A DNA stretch of 64,000 bases, from assembly GCA_029582265.1 (NCBI GenBank), contig JAQQFT010000045.1:1-64000 (forward strand), read 5' to 3'. This DNA comes from Zoroaster sp. YZ-2022. Its lineage: Eukaryota; Echinodermata; Asteroidea; Forcipulatida; Zoroasteridae. The notes beneath the pieces are model-generated. The model did no database searches. It was given only the letters and a program-made list of their open reading frames with translations, and was not told where the DNA came from. Below are positions 50,622 to 64,000 of the stretch, one piece after another. Each line of letters begins with the position of its first letter. Positions within the stretch are counted from its first letter, which is position 1. The position numbers and the translations under genes are program-made.

Positions 50622-53385
50622 AAAAGTATGGTGTTTTTCTGAAAGGGGAGAACCTACGATTTAATTTAGATATAAAATTATCGGCCTTCCTTGAAAACTT
50701 TAAAAGTTATTCCCAACCATAGAAATGTTTGTTTTGTAACACTGTATAGTGCTGTATTGTTTGCGGTGAACCGCATGCAAGTTGACCGTATTTTACAGAG
50801 GGCTATGTGTCCATGGAGGCCGTTTAAGGTACGAAATAATTATCCAAATTCAAAAGTATTGGGTTTTTCTGAAAGGGGAGAACCTACGATTTAATTTAGA
50901 TATAAAATTATCGGCCTCCCTTGAAAACTTTAAAAGTTATTCCCAACCATAGAAATGTTTTTTTTGTAACACTGTATAGTGCTGTATTGTTTGCGGTGAA
51001 ACCCCATGCAAGTTGACGGTATTTTACAGAGGGCTATGTCTCCATGGAGGCCGTTTAAGGTACGAAATAATTATCCAAATTCAAAAGTATTGTGTTTTTC
51101 TGAAAGGGGAGAACCTGATTTAATTTAGATATAAAATTATCGGCCTCCCTTGAAAACTTTAAAAGTTATTCCCAACCATAGAAATGTTTGTTTTGTAACA
51201 CTGTATAGTGCTGTATTGTTTGCGGTGAAACCGCATGCAAGTTGACGGTATTTTACAGAGGGCTATATGTCCATGCAGGCCGTTTAAGGTACGAAATAAT
51301 TATCCAAATTCAAAAGTATTGGGTTTTCTGAAAGGGGAGAACCTAAGCTTTAATTTAGATATAAAATTATCGGCCTCCCTTGAAAACTTTAAAAGTTATT
51401 CCCAACCATAGAAATGTTTTTTTGTAACACTGTATAGTGCTGTATTGTTTGCGGTGAAACCGCATGCAAGTTGACGGTATTTTACAGAGGGCTATGTGTC
51501 CATGGAGGCCGTTTAAGGTACGAAATAATTATCCAAATTCAAAAGTATTGGGTTTTTTCTGAAAGGGGAGAACCTACGATTTAATTTAGATATAAAATTA
51601 TCGGCCTTCCTTGAAAACTTTAAAAGTTATTCCCAACCATAGAAATGTTTGTTTTGTAACACTGTATAGTGCTGTATTGTTTGCGGTGAACCGCATGCAA
51701 GTTGACCGTATTTTACAGAGGGCTATGTGTCCATGGAGGCCGTTTAAGGTACGAAATAATTATCCAAATTCAAAAGTATTGTGTTTTTGTGAAAGGGAGA
51801 ACCTACGATTTAATTTTATATATAAAATTATCGGCCTCCCTTGAAAACTTTAAAAGTTATTCCCAACCATAGAAATGTTTTTTTTTGTAACACTGTATAG
51901 TGCTGTATTGTTTGCGGTGAAACCCCATGCAAGTTGACGGTATTTTACAGAGGGCTATGTGTCCATGGAGGCCGTTTAAGGTACGAAATAATTATCCAAA
52001 TTCAAAAGTATGGTGTTATTATGAAAGTGGAGAACCTACGATTTAATTTAGATATACAATTATCGGCCTTCCTTGAAAACTTTAAAAGTTATTCCCAAAC
52101 CAGAAATGTTTGTTTTGTAACACTGTATAGTGTTGTATTGTTTGCGGTGAAACCGCATGCAAGTTGACCGTATTTTACCGAGGGCTATGTGTCCATGGAG
52201 GCCGTTTAAGGTACGAAATAATTATCCAAATTCAAAGTATTTGGTTTTCTGAAAGGGGAGAACCTACGATTTAATTTAGATATAAAATTATCGGCCTCCC
52301 TTGAAAACTTTAAAAGTTATTCCCAACCATAGAAATTGTTTTTGTAACACTGTATAGTGCTGTATTGTTTGCGGTGAAACCGCATCCAAGTTGACGGTAT
52401 TTTACAGAGGGCTATGTCTCCATGGAGGCCGTTTAAGGTACGAAATAATTATCCAAATTCAAAAGTATGGTGTTTTTCTGAAAGGGGAGAACCTACGATT
52501 TAATTTAGATATAAAATTATCGGCCTTCCTTGAAAACTTTAAAAGTTATTCCCAACCATAGAAATGTTTGTTTTGTAACACTGTATAGTGCTGTATTGTT
52601 TGCGGTGAACCGCATGCAAGTTGACCGTATTTTACAGAGGGCTATGTGTCCATGGAGGCCGTTTAAGGTACGAAATAATTATCCAAATTCAAAAGTATTG
52701 GGTTTTTCTGAAAGGGGAGAACCTACGATTTAATTTAGATATAAAATTATCGGCCTCCCTTGAAAACTTTAAAAGTTATTCCCAACCATAGAAATGTTTT
52801 TTTTTGTAACACTGTATAGTGCTGTATTGTTTGCGGTGAAACCCCATGCAAGTTGACGGTATTTTACAGAGGGCTATGTGTCCATGGAGGCCGTTTAAGG
52901 TACGAAATAATTATCCAAATTCAAAAGTATGGTGTTTTTCTGAAAGGGGAGAACCTACGCTTTAATTTAGATATAAAATTATCGGCCTCCCTTGAAAACT
53001 TTAAAAGTTATTCCCAACCATAGAAATGTTTGTTTTGTAACACTGTATAGTGCTGTATTGTTTGCGGTGAAACCGCATGCAAGTTGACGGTATTTTACAG
53101 AGGGCTATATGTCCATGCAGGCCGTTTAAGGTACGAAATAATTATCCAAATTCAAAAGTATTGGGTTTTTCTGAAAGGGGAGAACCTAAGCTTTAATTTA
53201 GATATAAAATTATCGGCCTCCCTTGAAAACTTTAAAAGTTATTCCCAACCATAGAAATGTTTTTTTTTGTAACACTGTATAGTGCTGTATTGTTTGCGGT
53301 GAAACCGCATGCAAGTTGACGGTATTTTACAGAGGGCTATGTGTCCATGGAGGCCGTTTAAGGTACGAAATAATTATCCAAATTC
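50622..53385 (-). repeat. Three tetrameric higher-order repeats (~0.92 kb each), right array
   Basis: Blocks at 50622-51540, 51541-52460 and 52461-53385 (919, 920 and 925 bp). Blocks 1 and 3 share the monomer order: (1) GGCCTTCC, GTTTGTTTTG, GTGAACCGC and TTGACCG; (2) GTGAAACCCC; (3) GTTTGTTTTG with ATATGTCCATGCAGG; (4) CCTAAGC. Block 2 is 1-2 followed by a second 1-2 pair (GTGAAACCGC, then GCATCCAAG). Trimeric spacing also occurs near 57230-57920, so the order is only locally regular. Confidence 0.65.
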
Positions 53386-56300
53386 AAAAGTATGGTGTTT
53401 TTCTGAAAGGGGAGAACCTACGATTTAATTTAGATATAAAATTATCGGCCTCCCTTGAAAACTTTAAAAGTTATTCCCAACCATAGAAATGTTTGTTTTG
53501 TAACACTGTATAGTGCTGTATTGTTTGCGGTGAAACCGCATGCAAGTTGACCGTATTTTACAGAGGGCTATGTGTCCATGGAGGCCGTTTAAGGTACGAA
53601 ATAATTATCCAAATTCAAAGTATTGGGTTTTTCTGAAAGGGGAGAACCTAAGCTTTAATTTAGATATAAAATTATCGGCCTCCCTTGAAAACTTGTAACA
53701 CTGTATAGTGCTGTATTGTTTGCGGTGAAACCGCATGCAAGTTGACGGTATTTTACGGAGGGCTATGTGTCCATGGAGGCCGTTTAAGGTACGAAATAAT
53801 TATCCAAATTCAAAAGTATTGGGTTTTTCTGAAAGGGGAGAACCTAAGCTTTAATTTAGATATAAAATTATCGGCCTCCCTTGAAAACTTTAAAAGTTAT
53901 TCCCAACCATAGAAATGTATTTTTTTGTAACACTGTAAAGTGCTGTATTGTTTGCGGTGAAAGCGCATGCAAGTTGACGGTATTTTACAGAGGGCTATGT
54001 GTCCATGCAGGCCGTTTAAGGTACGAAATAATTATCCAAATTCAAAAGTATTGGGTTTTTCTGAAAGGGGGGAACCTAAGCTTTAATTTAGATATAAAAT
54101 TATCGGCCTCCCTTGAAAACTTTAAAAGTTATTCCCAACCATAGAAATGTTTTTGTAACACTGTATAGTGCTGTATTGTTTGCGGTGAAACCGCATGCAA
54201 GTTGACGGTATTTTACAGAGGGCTATGTGTCCATGGAGGCCGTTTAAGGTACGAAATAATTATCCAAATTCAAAAGTATGGTGTTTTTCTGAAAGGGAGA
54301 ACCTACGATTTAATTTAGATATAAAATTATCGGCCTCCCTTGAAAACTTTAAAAGTTATTCCCAACCATAGAAATGTTTGTTTTGTAACACTGTATAGTG
54401 CTGTATTGTTTGCGGTGAAACCGCATGCAAGTTGACCGTATTTTACAGAGGGCTATGTGTCCATGGAGGCCGTTTAAGGTACGAAATAATTATCCAAATT
54501 CAAAAGTATTGGGTTTTTCTGAAAGGGAAGAACCTAAGCTTTAATTTAGATATAAAATTATCGGCCTCCCTTGAAATCTTGTAACAATGTATAGTGCTGT
54601 ATTGTTTGCGGTGAAACCGCATGCAAGTTGACGGTATTTTACGGAGGGCTATGTGTCCAAGGAGGCCGTTTAAGGTACGAAATAATTATCCAAATTCAAA
54701 AGTATTGGGTTTTTCTGAAAGGGGAGAACCTAAGCTTTAATTTAGATATAAAATTATCGGCCTCCCTTGAAAACTTTAAAAGTTATTCCCAACCATAGAA
54801 ATGTTTTTTTTGTAACACTGTATAGTGCTGTATTGTTTGCGGTGGAACCGCATGCAAGTTGACGGTATTTTACAGAGGGCTATGTGTCCATGGAGGCCGT
54901 TTAAGGTACGAAATAATTATCCAAATTCAAAAGTATGGTGTTTTTCTGAAAGGGGAGAACCTACGCTTTAATTTAGATATAAAATTATCGGCCTCCCTTG
55001 AAAACTTTAAAAGTTATTCCCAACCATAGAAATGTTTTATTTGTAACACTGTATAGTGCTGTATTGTTTGCGGTGAAACCGCATGCAAGTTGACGGTATT
55101 TTACAGAGGGCTATGTGTCCATGGAGGCCGTTTAAGGTACGAAATAATTATCCAAATTCAAAAGTATGGTGTTTTTCTGAAAGGGGAGAACCTACGATTT
55201 AATTTAGATATAAAATTATCGGCCTCCCTTGAAAACTTTAAAAGTTATTCCCAACCCTAGAAATGTTGTTTTGTAACACTGTATAGTGCTGTATTGTTTG
55301 CGGTGAAACCGCATGCAAGTTGACGGTATTTTACAGAGGGCTATGTGTCCATGGAGGCCGTTTAAGGTACGAAATAATTATCCAAATTCAAAAGTATTTG
55401 GGTTTTTCTGAAAGAGGAGAACCTACGATTTAATTTAGATATAAAATTATCGGCCTCCCTTGAAAACTTTAAAAGTTATTCCCAACCATAGAAATGTTTT
55501 TTTGTAACACTGTATAGTGCTGTATTGTTTGCGGTGAAACCGCATGCAAGTTGACGGTATTTTACAGAGGGCTATATGTCCATGGAGGCCGTTTAAGGTA
55601 CGAAATAATTATCCAAATTCAAAAGTATTGGTTTTTCTGAAAGGGGAGAACCTAAGCTTTAATTTAGATATAAAATTATCGGCCTCCCTTGAAAACTTTA
55701 AAAGTTATTCCCAACCATAGAAATGTTTTTTTTGTAACACTGTATAGTGCTGTATTGTTTGCGGTGAAACCGCATGCAAGTTGACGGTATTTTACAGAGG
55801 GCTATGTGTCCATGGAGGCCGTTTAAGGTACGAAATAATTATCCAAATTCAAAAGTATGGTGTTTTTCTGAAAGGGGAGAACCTACGATTTAATTTAGAT
55901 ATAAAATTATCGGCCTTCCTTGAAAACTTTAAAAGTTATTCCCAACCATAGAAATGTTTGTTTTGTAACACTGTATAGTGCTGTATTGTTTGCGGTGAAC
56001 CGCATGCAAGTTGACCGTATTTTACCGAGGGCTATGTGTCCATGGAGGCCGTTTAAGGTACGAAATAATTATACAAATTCAAAAGTATTGGGTTTTTCTG
56101 AAAGGGGAGAACCTACGATTTAATTTAGATATAAAATTATCGGCCTCCCTTGAAAACTTTAAAAGTTATTCCCAACCATAGAAATGTTTTTTTGTAACAC
56201 TGTATAGTGCTGTATTGTTTGCGGTGAAACCCCATGCAAGTTGACGGTATTTTACAGAGGGCTATGTGTCCATGGAGGCCGTTTAAGGTACGAAATAATT

Positions 56301-59300
56301 ATCCAAATTCAAAAGTATTGTGTTTTTCTGAAAGGGGAGAACCTACGATTTAATTTAGATATAAAATTATCGGCCTCCCTTGAAAACTTTAAAAGTTATT
56401 CCCAACCATAGAAATGTTTTTGTAACACTGTATAGTGCTGTATTGTTTGCGGTGAAACCGCATGCAAGTTGACGGTATTTTACAGAGGGCTATGTGTCCA
56501 TGGAGGCCGTTTAAGGTACGAAATAATTATCCAAATTCAAAAGTATGGTGTTTTTCTGAAAGGGGAGAACCTACGATTTAATTTAGATATAAAATTATCG
56601 GCCTCCTTTGAAAACTTTAAAAGTTATTCCCAACCATAGAAATGTTTGTTTTGTAACACTGTATAGTGCTGTATTGTTTGCGGTGAACCGCATGCAAGTT
56701 GACCGTATTTTACAGAGGGCTATGTGTCCATGGAGGCCGTTTAAGGTACGAAATAATTATCCAAATTCAAAAGTATTGTATAAATTAAAAGCGAGAACCA
56801 ACGCTTTAATTTAGATATAAAATTATCGGCGTCCCTTGAAAGCTTTAATAGTTATTCCCAACCATAGAAATGTTTTTTTAACACTGCAGGTGCTGTATTG
56901 TTTGCGGTGAAACCGCATGCAAGTTGACGGTATTTTACAGAGGGCTATGTGTCCATGGAGGCCGTTTAAGGTACGAAATAATTATCCAAATTCAAAAGTA
57001 TGGTGTTTTTCTGAAAGGGGAGAACCTACGCTTTAATTTAGATATAAAATTATCGGCCTCCCTTGAAAACTTTAAAAGTTATTCCCAACCATAGAAATGT
57101 TTTATTTTGTAACACTGTATAGTGCTGTATTGTTTGCGGTGAAACCGCATGCAAGTTGACGGTATTTTACAGAGGGCTATGTGTCCATGGAGGCCGTTTA
57201 AGGTACGAAATAATTATCCAAATTCAAAAGTATGGTGTTTTTCTGAAAGGGGAGAACCTACGATTTAATTTAGATATAAAATTATCGGCCTTCCTTGAAA
57301 ACTTTAAAAGTTATTCCCAACCATAGAAATGTTTTTTTGTAACACTGTATAGTGCTGTATTGTTTGCGGTGAAACCGCATGCAAGTTGACCGTATTTTAC
57401 CGAGGGCTATGTGTCCATGGAGGCCGTTTAAGGTACGAAATAATTATCCAAATTCAAAAGTATTGGGTTTTTCTGAAAGGGGAGAACCTACGATTTAATT
57501 TAGATATAAAATTATCGGCCTCCCTTGAAAACTTTAAAAGTTATTCCCAACCATAGAAATGTTTTTTTTTGTAACACTGTATAGTGCTGTATTGTTTGCG
57601 GTGAAACCGCATGCAAGTTGACGGTATTTTACAGAGGGCTATATGTCCATGCAGGCCGTTTAAGGTACGAAATAATTATCCAAATTCAAAAGTATTGGGT
57701 TTTTCTGAAAGGGGAGAACCTAAGCTTTAATTTAGATATAAAATTATCGGCCTCCCTTGAAAACTTTAAAAGTTATTCCCAACCATAGAAATGTTTTTTT
57801 GTAACACTGTATAGTGCTGTATTGTTTGCGGTGAAACCGCATGCAAGTTGACGGTATTTTACAGAGGGCTATGTGTCCATGGAGGCCGTTTAAGGTACGA
57901 AATAATTATCCAAATTCAAAAGTATGGTGTTTTTCTGAAAGGGGAGAACCTACGATTTAATTTAGATATAAAATTATCGGCCTTCCTTGAAAACTTTAAA
58001 AGTTATTCCCAACCATAGAAATGTTTGTTTTGTAACACTGTATAGTGCTGTATTGTTTGCGGTGAAACCGCATGCAAGTTGACGGTATTTTACAGAGGGC
58101 TATGTGTCCATGGAGGCCGTTTAAGGTACGAAATAATTATCCAAATTCAAAAGTATTGGGTTTTTCTGAAAGGGGAGAACCTACGATTTAATTTAGATAT
58201 AAAATTATCGGCCTCCCTTGAAAACTTTAAAAGTTATTCCCAACCCTAGAAATGTTTTTTTGTAACACTGTATAGTGCTGTATTGTTTGCGGTGAAACCC
58301 CATGCAAGTTGACGGTATTTTACAGAGGGCTATGTGTCCATGGAGGCCGTTTAAGGTACGAAATAATTATCCAAATTCAAAAGTATGCTGTTTTCTGAAA
58401 GGGGAGAACCTACGATTTAATTTAGATATAAAATTATCGGCCTCCCTTGAAAACTTTAAAAGTTATTCCCAACCATAGAAATGTTTTTTTGTAACACTGT
58501 ATAGTGCTGTATTGTTTGCGGTGAAACCGCATGCAAGTTGACGGTATTTTACAGAGGGCTATGTGTCCATGGAGGCCGTTTAAGGTACGAAATAATTATC
58601 CAAATTCAAAAGTATGGTGTTTTTCTGAAAGGGAGAACCTACGATTTAATTTAGATATAAAATTATCGGCCTCACTTGTATAGTTTTATAGTTATTCACA
58701 ACCATAGAAATGTTTGTTTTGTAACACTGTATAGTGCTGTATTGTTTGCGGTGAAACCGCATGCAAGTTGACCGTATTTTACAGGGGGCTATGTGTCCAT
58801 GGAGGCCGTTTAAGGTACGAAATAATTATCCAAATTCAAAAGTATTGGGTTTTTCTGAAAGGGGAGAACCTAAGCTTTAATTTAGATATAAAATTATCGG
58901 CCTCCCTTGAAAACTTGTAACACTGTATAGTGCTGTATTGTTTGCGGTGAAACCGCATGCAAGTTGACGGTATTTTACAGAGGGCTATGTGTCCATGGAG
59001 GCCGTTTAAGGTACGAAATAATTATCCAAATTCAAAAGTATTGGGTTTTTCTGAAAGGGGAGAACCTAAGCTTTAATTTAGATATAAAATTATCGGCCTC
59101 CCTTGAAAACTTTAAAAGTTATTCCCAACCATAGAAATGTTTTTTTGTAACACTGTATAGTGCTGTATTGTTTGCGGTGAAACCGCATGCAAGTTGACGG
59201 TATTTTACAGAGGGCTATGTGTCCATGGAGGTCGTTTAAGGTACGAAATAATTATCCAAATTCAAAAGTATTGGGTTTTTCTGAAAGGGGAGAACCTAAG

Positions 59301-62300
59301 CTTTAATTTAGATATAAAATTATCGGCCTCCCTTGAAAACTTTAAAAGTTATTCCCAACCATAGAAATGTTTGTTTTGTAACACTGTATAGTGCTGTATT
59401 GTTTGCCGTGAAACCGCATGCAAGTTGACGGTATTTTACAGAGGGCTATGTGTCCATGGAGGCCGTTTAAGGTACGAAATAATTATCCAAATTCAAAAGT
59501 ATGGTGTTTTTCTTAAAGGGGAGAACCTACGATTTAATTTAGATATAAAATTATCGGCCTCCCTTGAAAACTTTAAAAGTTATTCCCAACCATAGAAATG
59601 TTTTTTTTGTAACACTGTATAGTGCTGTATTGTTTGCGGTGAAACCGCATGCAAGTTGACGGTATTTTACAGAGGGCTATGTGTCCATGGAGGCTGTTTA
59701 AGGTACGAAATAATTATCCAAATTCAAAAGTATGGTGTTTTTCTGAAAGGGGAGAACCTAAGCTTTAATTTAGATATAAAATTATCGGCCTCCCTTTAAA
59801 ACTTTAAAAGTTATTCCCAACCATAGAAATGTTTTTTTGTAACACTGTATAGTGCTGTATTGTTTGCGGTGAAACCGCATGCAAGTTGACGGTATTTTAC
59901 AGAGGGCTATGTGTCCATGCAGGCCGTTTAAGGTACGAAATAATATACCAAATTCAAAAGATTTGGTTTTTTGTGAAAGGGGAGAACCTAAGCTTTAATT
60001 TAGATATAAAATTATCGGCCTCCCTTGAAAACTTAAAAGTTATTCCCAACCATAGAAATGTTTTTTTGTAACACTGTATAGTGCTGTATTGTTTGCGGTG
60101 AAACCGCATGCAAGTTGACGGTATTTTACAGAGGGCTATGTGTCCATGGAGGCCGTTTAAGGTACGAAATAATTATCCAAATTCAAAAGTATTGGGTTTT
60201 TCTGAAAGGGGAGAACCTAAGCTTTAATTTAGATATAAAATTATCGGCCTCCCTTGAAAACTTTAAAAGTTATTCCCAACCATAGAAATGTTTTTTTGTA
60301 ACACTGTATAGTGCTGTATTGTTTGCCGTGAAACCGCATGCAAGTTGACGGTATTTTACAGAGGGCTATGTGTCCATGGAGGCCGTTTAAGGTACGAAAT
60401 AATTATCCAAATTCAAAAGTATGGTGTTTTTCTGAAAGGGGAGAACCTACGCTTTAATTTAGATATAAAATTATCGGCCTCCCTTGAAAACTTTAAAAGT
60501 TATTCCCAACCATAGAATTTTTTTTTTGTAACACTGTATAGTGCTGTATTGTTTGCGGTGAAACCGCATGCAAGTTGACGGTATTTTACAGAGGGCTATA
60601 TGTCCATGCAGGCCGTTTAAGGTACGAAATAATTATCCAAATTCAAAAGTATTGGGTTTTTCTGAAAGGGAGAACCTAAGCTTTAATTTAGATATAAAAT
60701 TATCGGCCTCCCTTGAAAACTTTAAAAGTTATTCCCAACCATAGAAATGTTTTTTTTGTAACACTGTATAGTGCTGTATTGTTTGCGGTGAAACCGCATG
60801 CAAGTTGACGGTATTTTACAGAGGGCTATGTGTCCATGCAGGCCGTTTAAGGTACGAAATAATTATCCAAATTCAAAAGTATTGGGTTTTTCTGAAAGGG
60901 GAGAACCTAAGCTTTAATTTAGATATAAAATTATCGGCCTCCCTTGAAAACTTTAAAAGTTATTCCCAACCATAGAAATGTTTTGTTTTGTAACACTGTA
61001 TAGTGCTGTATTGTTTGCGGTGAAACCGCATGCAAGTTGACGGTATTTTACAGAGGGCTATGTGTCCATGGAGGCCGTTTAAGGTACGAAATAATTATCC
61101 AAATTCAAAAGTATGGTGTTTTTCTGAAAGGGGAGAACCTACGATTTAATTTAGATATAAAATTATCGGCCTCCCTTGAAAACTTTAAAAGTTATTCCCA
61201 ACCATAGAAATGTTTTTTGTAACACTGTATAGTGCTGTATTGTTTGCGGTGAAACCGCATGCAAGTTGACGGTATTTTACAGAGGGCTATGTGTCCATGG
61301 AGGCCGTTTAAGGTACGAAATAATTATCCAAATTCAAAAGTATTGTGTTTTTCTGAAAGGGGAGAACCTACGCTTTAATTTAGATATAAAATTATCGGCC
61401 TCCCTTGAAAACTTTAAAAGTTATTCCCAACCATAGAAATGTTTTTGTAACACTGTATAGTGCTGTATTGTTTGCGGTGAAACCGCATGCAAGTTGACGG
61501 TATTTTACAGAGGGCTATGTGTCCATGGAGGCCGTTTAAGGTACGAAATAATTATCCAAATTCAAAAGTATGGTGTTTTTCTGAAAGGGGAGAACCTACG
61601 ATTTAATTTAGATATAAAATTATCGGCCTCCCTTGAAAACTTTAAAAGTTATTCCCAACCATAGAAATGTTTTTTTTTGTAACACTGTATAGTGCTGTAT
61701 TGTTTGCGGTGAAACCGCATGCAAGTTGACGGTATTTTACAGAGGGCTATGTGTCCATGGAGGCCGTTTAAGGTACGAAATAATTATCCAAATTCAAAAG
61801 TATTGGGTTTTTCTGAAAGGGGAGAACCTAAGCTTTAATTTAGATATAAAATTATCGGCCTCCCTTGAAAACTTTAAAAGTTATTCCCAACCATAGAAAT
61901 GTTTTTTTTGTAACACCGTATAGTGCTGTATTGTTTGCGGTGAAACCGCATGCAAGTTGACGGTATTTTACAGAGGGCTATGTGTCCATGGAGGCCGTTT
62001 AAGGTACGAAATAATTATCCAAATTCAAAAGTATTGGGTTTTTCTGAAAGGGGAGAACCTAAGCTTTAATTTAGATATAAAATTATCGGCCTCCCTTGAA
62101 AACTTTAAAAGTTATTCCCAACCATAGAAATGTTTGTTTTGTAACACTGTATAGTGCTGTATTGTTTGCCGTGAAACCGCATGCAAGTTGACGGTATTTT
62201 ACAGAGGGCTATGTGTCCATGGAGGCCGTTTAAGGTACGAAATAATTATCCAAATTCAAAAGTATTGTGTTTTTCTGAAAGGGAGAACCTACGCTTTAAT

Positions 62301-63476
62301 TTAGATATAAAATTATCGGCCTCCCTTGAAAACTTTAAAAGTTATTCCCAACAATAGAAATGTTTTTTTGTAACACTGTATAGTGCTGTATTGTTTGCGG
62401 TGAAACCGCATGCAAGTTGACGGTATTTTACAGAGGGCTATGTGTCCATGGAGGCCGTTTAAGGTACGAAATAATTATCCAAATTCAAAAGTATTGGGTT
62501 TTTCTGAAAGGGGAGAACCTAAGCTTTAATTTAGATATAAAATTATCGGCCTCCCTGGAAAACTTTAAAAGTTATTCCCAACCATAGAAATGTTTTTTTT
62601 GTAACACTGTATAGTGCTGTATTGTTTGCGGTGAAACCGCATGCAAGTTGACGGTATTTTACAGAGGGCTATGTGTCCATGGAGGCCGTTTAAGGTACGA
62701 AATAATTATCCAAATTCAAAAGTATTGTGTTTTTCTGAAAGGAGAACCTAAGCTTTAATTTAGATATAAAATTATCGGCCTCCCTTGAAAACTTTAAAAG
62801 TTATTCCCAACCATAGAAATGTTTTTTTTGTAACACTGTATAGTGCTGTATTGTTTGCGGTGAAACCGCATGCAAGTTGACGGTATTTTACAGAGGGCTA
62901 TGTGTCCATGCAGGCCGTTTAAGGTACGAAATAATTATCCAAATTCAAAAGTATTGGGTTTTTCTGAAAGGGGAGAACCTAAGCTTTAATTTAGATATAA
63001 AATTATCGGCCTCCCTTGAAAACTTTAAAAGTTATTCCCAACCATAGAAATGTTTTTTTGTAACACTGTATAGTGCTGTATTGTTTGCCGTGAAACCGCA
63101 TGCAAGTTGACGGTATTTTACAGAGGGCTATGTGTCCATGGAGGCCGTTTAAGGTACGAAATAATTATCCAAATTCAAAAGTATGGTGTTTTTCTGAAAG
63201 GGGCAGAACCTACGCTTTAATTTAGATATAAAATTATCGGACTCCATTGAAAACTTTAAAAGTTATTCCCAACCATATAATTTTTTTTTTGTAACACTGT
63301 ATAGTGCTGTATTGTTTGCGGTGAAACCGCATGCAAGTTGACGGTATTTTACAGAGGGCTATGTGTCCATGGAGGCCGTTTAAGGTACGAAATAATTATC
63401 CAAATTCAAAAGTATTGGGTTTTTCTGAAAGGGGAGAACCTAAGGTTTAATTTAGATATAAAATTATCGGCCTCCC

Positions 63477-63710
63477 TTGAAAACTTTAAAAGTTATTCCC
63501 AACCATAGAAATGTTTTTTTTGTAACACTGTATAGTGCTGTATTGTTTGCGGTGAAACCGCATGCAAGTTGACGGTATTTTACAGAGGGCTATGTGTCCA
63601 TGGAGGCCGTTTAAGGTACGAAATAATTATCCAAATTCAAAAGTATTGGGTTTTTCTGAAAGGGAGAACCTAAGCTTTAATTTAGATATAAAATTATCGG
63701 CCTCTCTTGA
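63477..63710 (-). repeat. Representative right-array monomer with the three dyads
   Basis: A typical unit near the window end. It holds AACTTT-A-AAAGTT (63482-63494), CACT-GTAT-AGTG (63526-63537) and TGCGGT-GAA-ACCGCA (63548-63562), the complements of the left-array dyads, all with intact arms. Confidence 0.9.
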
Positions 63711-64000
63711 AAACTTTAAAAGTTATTCCCAACCCTAGAAATGTTTTTTTGTAACACTGTATAGTGCTGTATTGTTTGCGGTGAAACCGCATGCAAGTTG
63801 ACGGTATTTTACAGAGGGCTATGTGTCCATGGAGGCCGTTTAAGGTACGAAATAATTATCCAAATTCAAAAGTATTGGGTTTTTCTGAAAGGAGAACCTA
63901 AGCTTTAATTTAGATATAAAATTATCGGCCTCCCTTGAAAACTTTAAAAGTTATTCCCAACCATAGAAATGTTTTTTTGTAACACTGTATAGTGCTGTAT

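Larger units (their letters stand above)
30521..64000 (-). repeat. Satellite array, right block, inverted (about 145 monomers)
   Basis: The same ~229-bp monomer on the opposite strand: CCATGGAGGCCGTTTAAGG, then ACGAAATAATTATCCAAATT, then TTTAATTTAGATATAAAATT, then TATTCCCAACCATAGAAATG, then TGTAACACTGTATAGTGCTG, then GCGGTGAAACCGCATGC. Nearly all copies carry CCATAGAAATG, the type B form, together with an intact CACTGTATAGTG dyad. The left array's mixture of A and B is not seen; rare CCCTAGAAATG copies occur (about 55255, 58245, 63733). The first 1-1.5 kb after the gap is irregular and the rest is very uniform. No gene was found. Confidence 0.97.

Noticed and set aside
2671..60071. Many 60-113 codon open frames along both arrays, with near-identical predicted peptides
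   Set aside because: They are the same satellite stretch read repeatedly, with frames set by A-run length and small indels, ending within about one monomer, often starting at non-ATG codons, and present on both strands. No known domain, no codon-type conservation.
1..64000. CRISPR array
   Set aside because: The repeat unit is about 230 bp with no unique spacers; it is a plain satellite.
1..64000. Naming the species from the satellite
   Set aside because: I do not recognise the monomer with enough certainty; a database search of the 230-bp consensus would decide.

Overview
The window is almost entirely one tandem satellite DNA with a monomer of about 230 bp (229-233 bp in most copies). It starts and ends inside a monomer, so the array continues past both edges. 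No intact gene was found. The only non-satellite DNA is one 2.07-kb cut-and-paste DNA transposon of the PIF/Harbinger superfamily. The satellite, the convergent two-gene transposon and the eukaryotic-type TATA boxes point to a nuclear eukaryotic chromosome, probably an animal. The species cannot be named from this sequence.

Layout: 1-23786 is a head-to-tail array of roughly 100 monomers in one orientation. At 23787-25858 the Harbinger element interrupts one monomer, with a TTA duplication on each side and 44-bp identical terminal inverted repeats. The same array, in the same orientation, resumes at 25862 and runs to 30020, becoming more irregular. 30021-30520 is exactly 500 N. From 30521 to 64000 the satellite continues for roughly 145 monomers in the opposite orientation and with a different subfamily composition.

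The transposon has two convergent genes, each with its own TATAAATA box: a Myb/SANT-like (MADF-like) DNA-binding protein on + and the PIF/Harbinger transposase on -. One internal deletion, with its junction near 24878-24884, removed the 3' parts of both genes, including the whole DDE nuclease domain. The copy cannot mobilise itself, yet its ends are perfect, so it was probably mobilised in trans and fairly recently.

The satellite has internal order. In the left array two monomer subfamilies (A and B) form a tetrameric higher-order repeat of about 0.9 kb, clearest at 21606-22525 and 27240-29931. The right array shows its own tetramers of about 0.92 kb near 50622-53385. Short dyad motifs occur in every monomer: a TGCGGT/ACCGCA hairpin, CACT/AGTG, and AACTTT/AAAGTT. 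Monomers close to the gap carry many single-base indels, which may be assembly noise. The many 60-110 codon open frames along the array are by-products of the repeat and are not annotated as genes.
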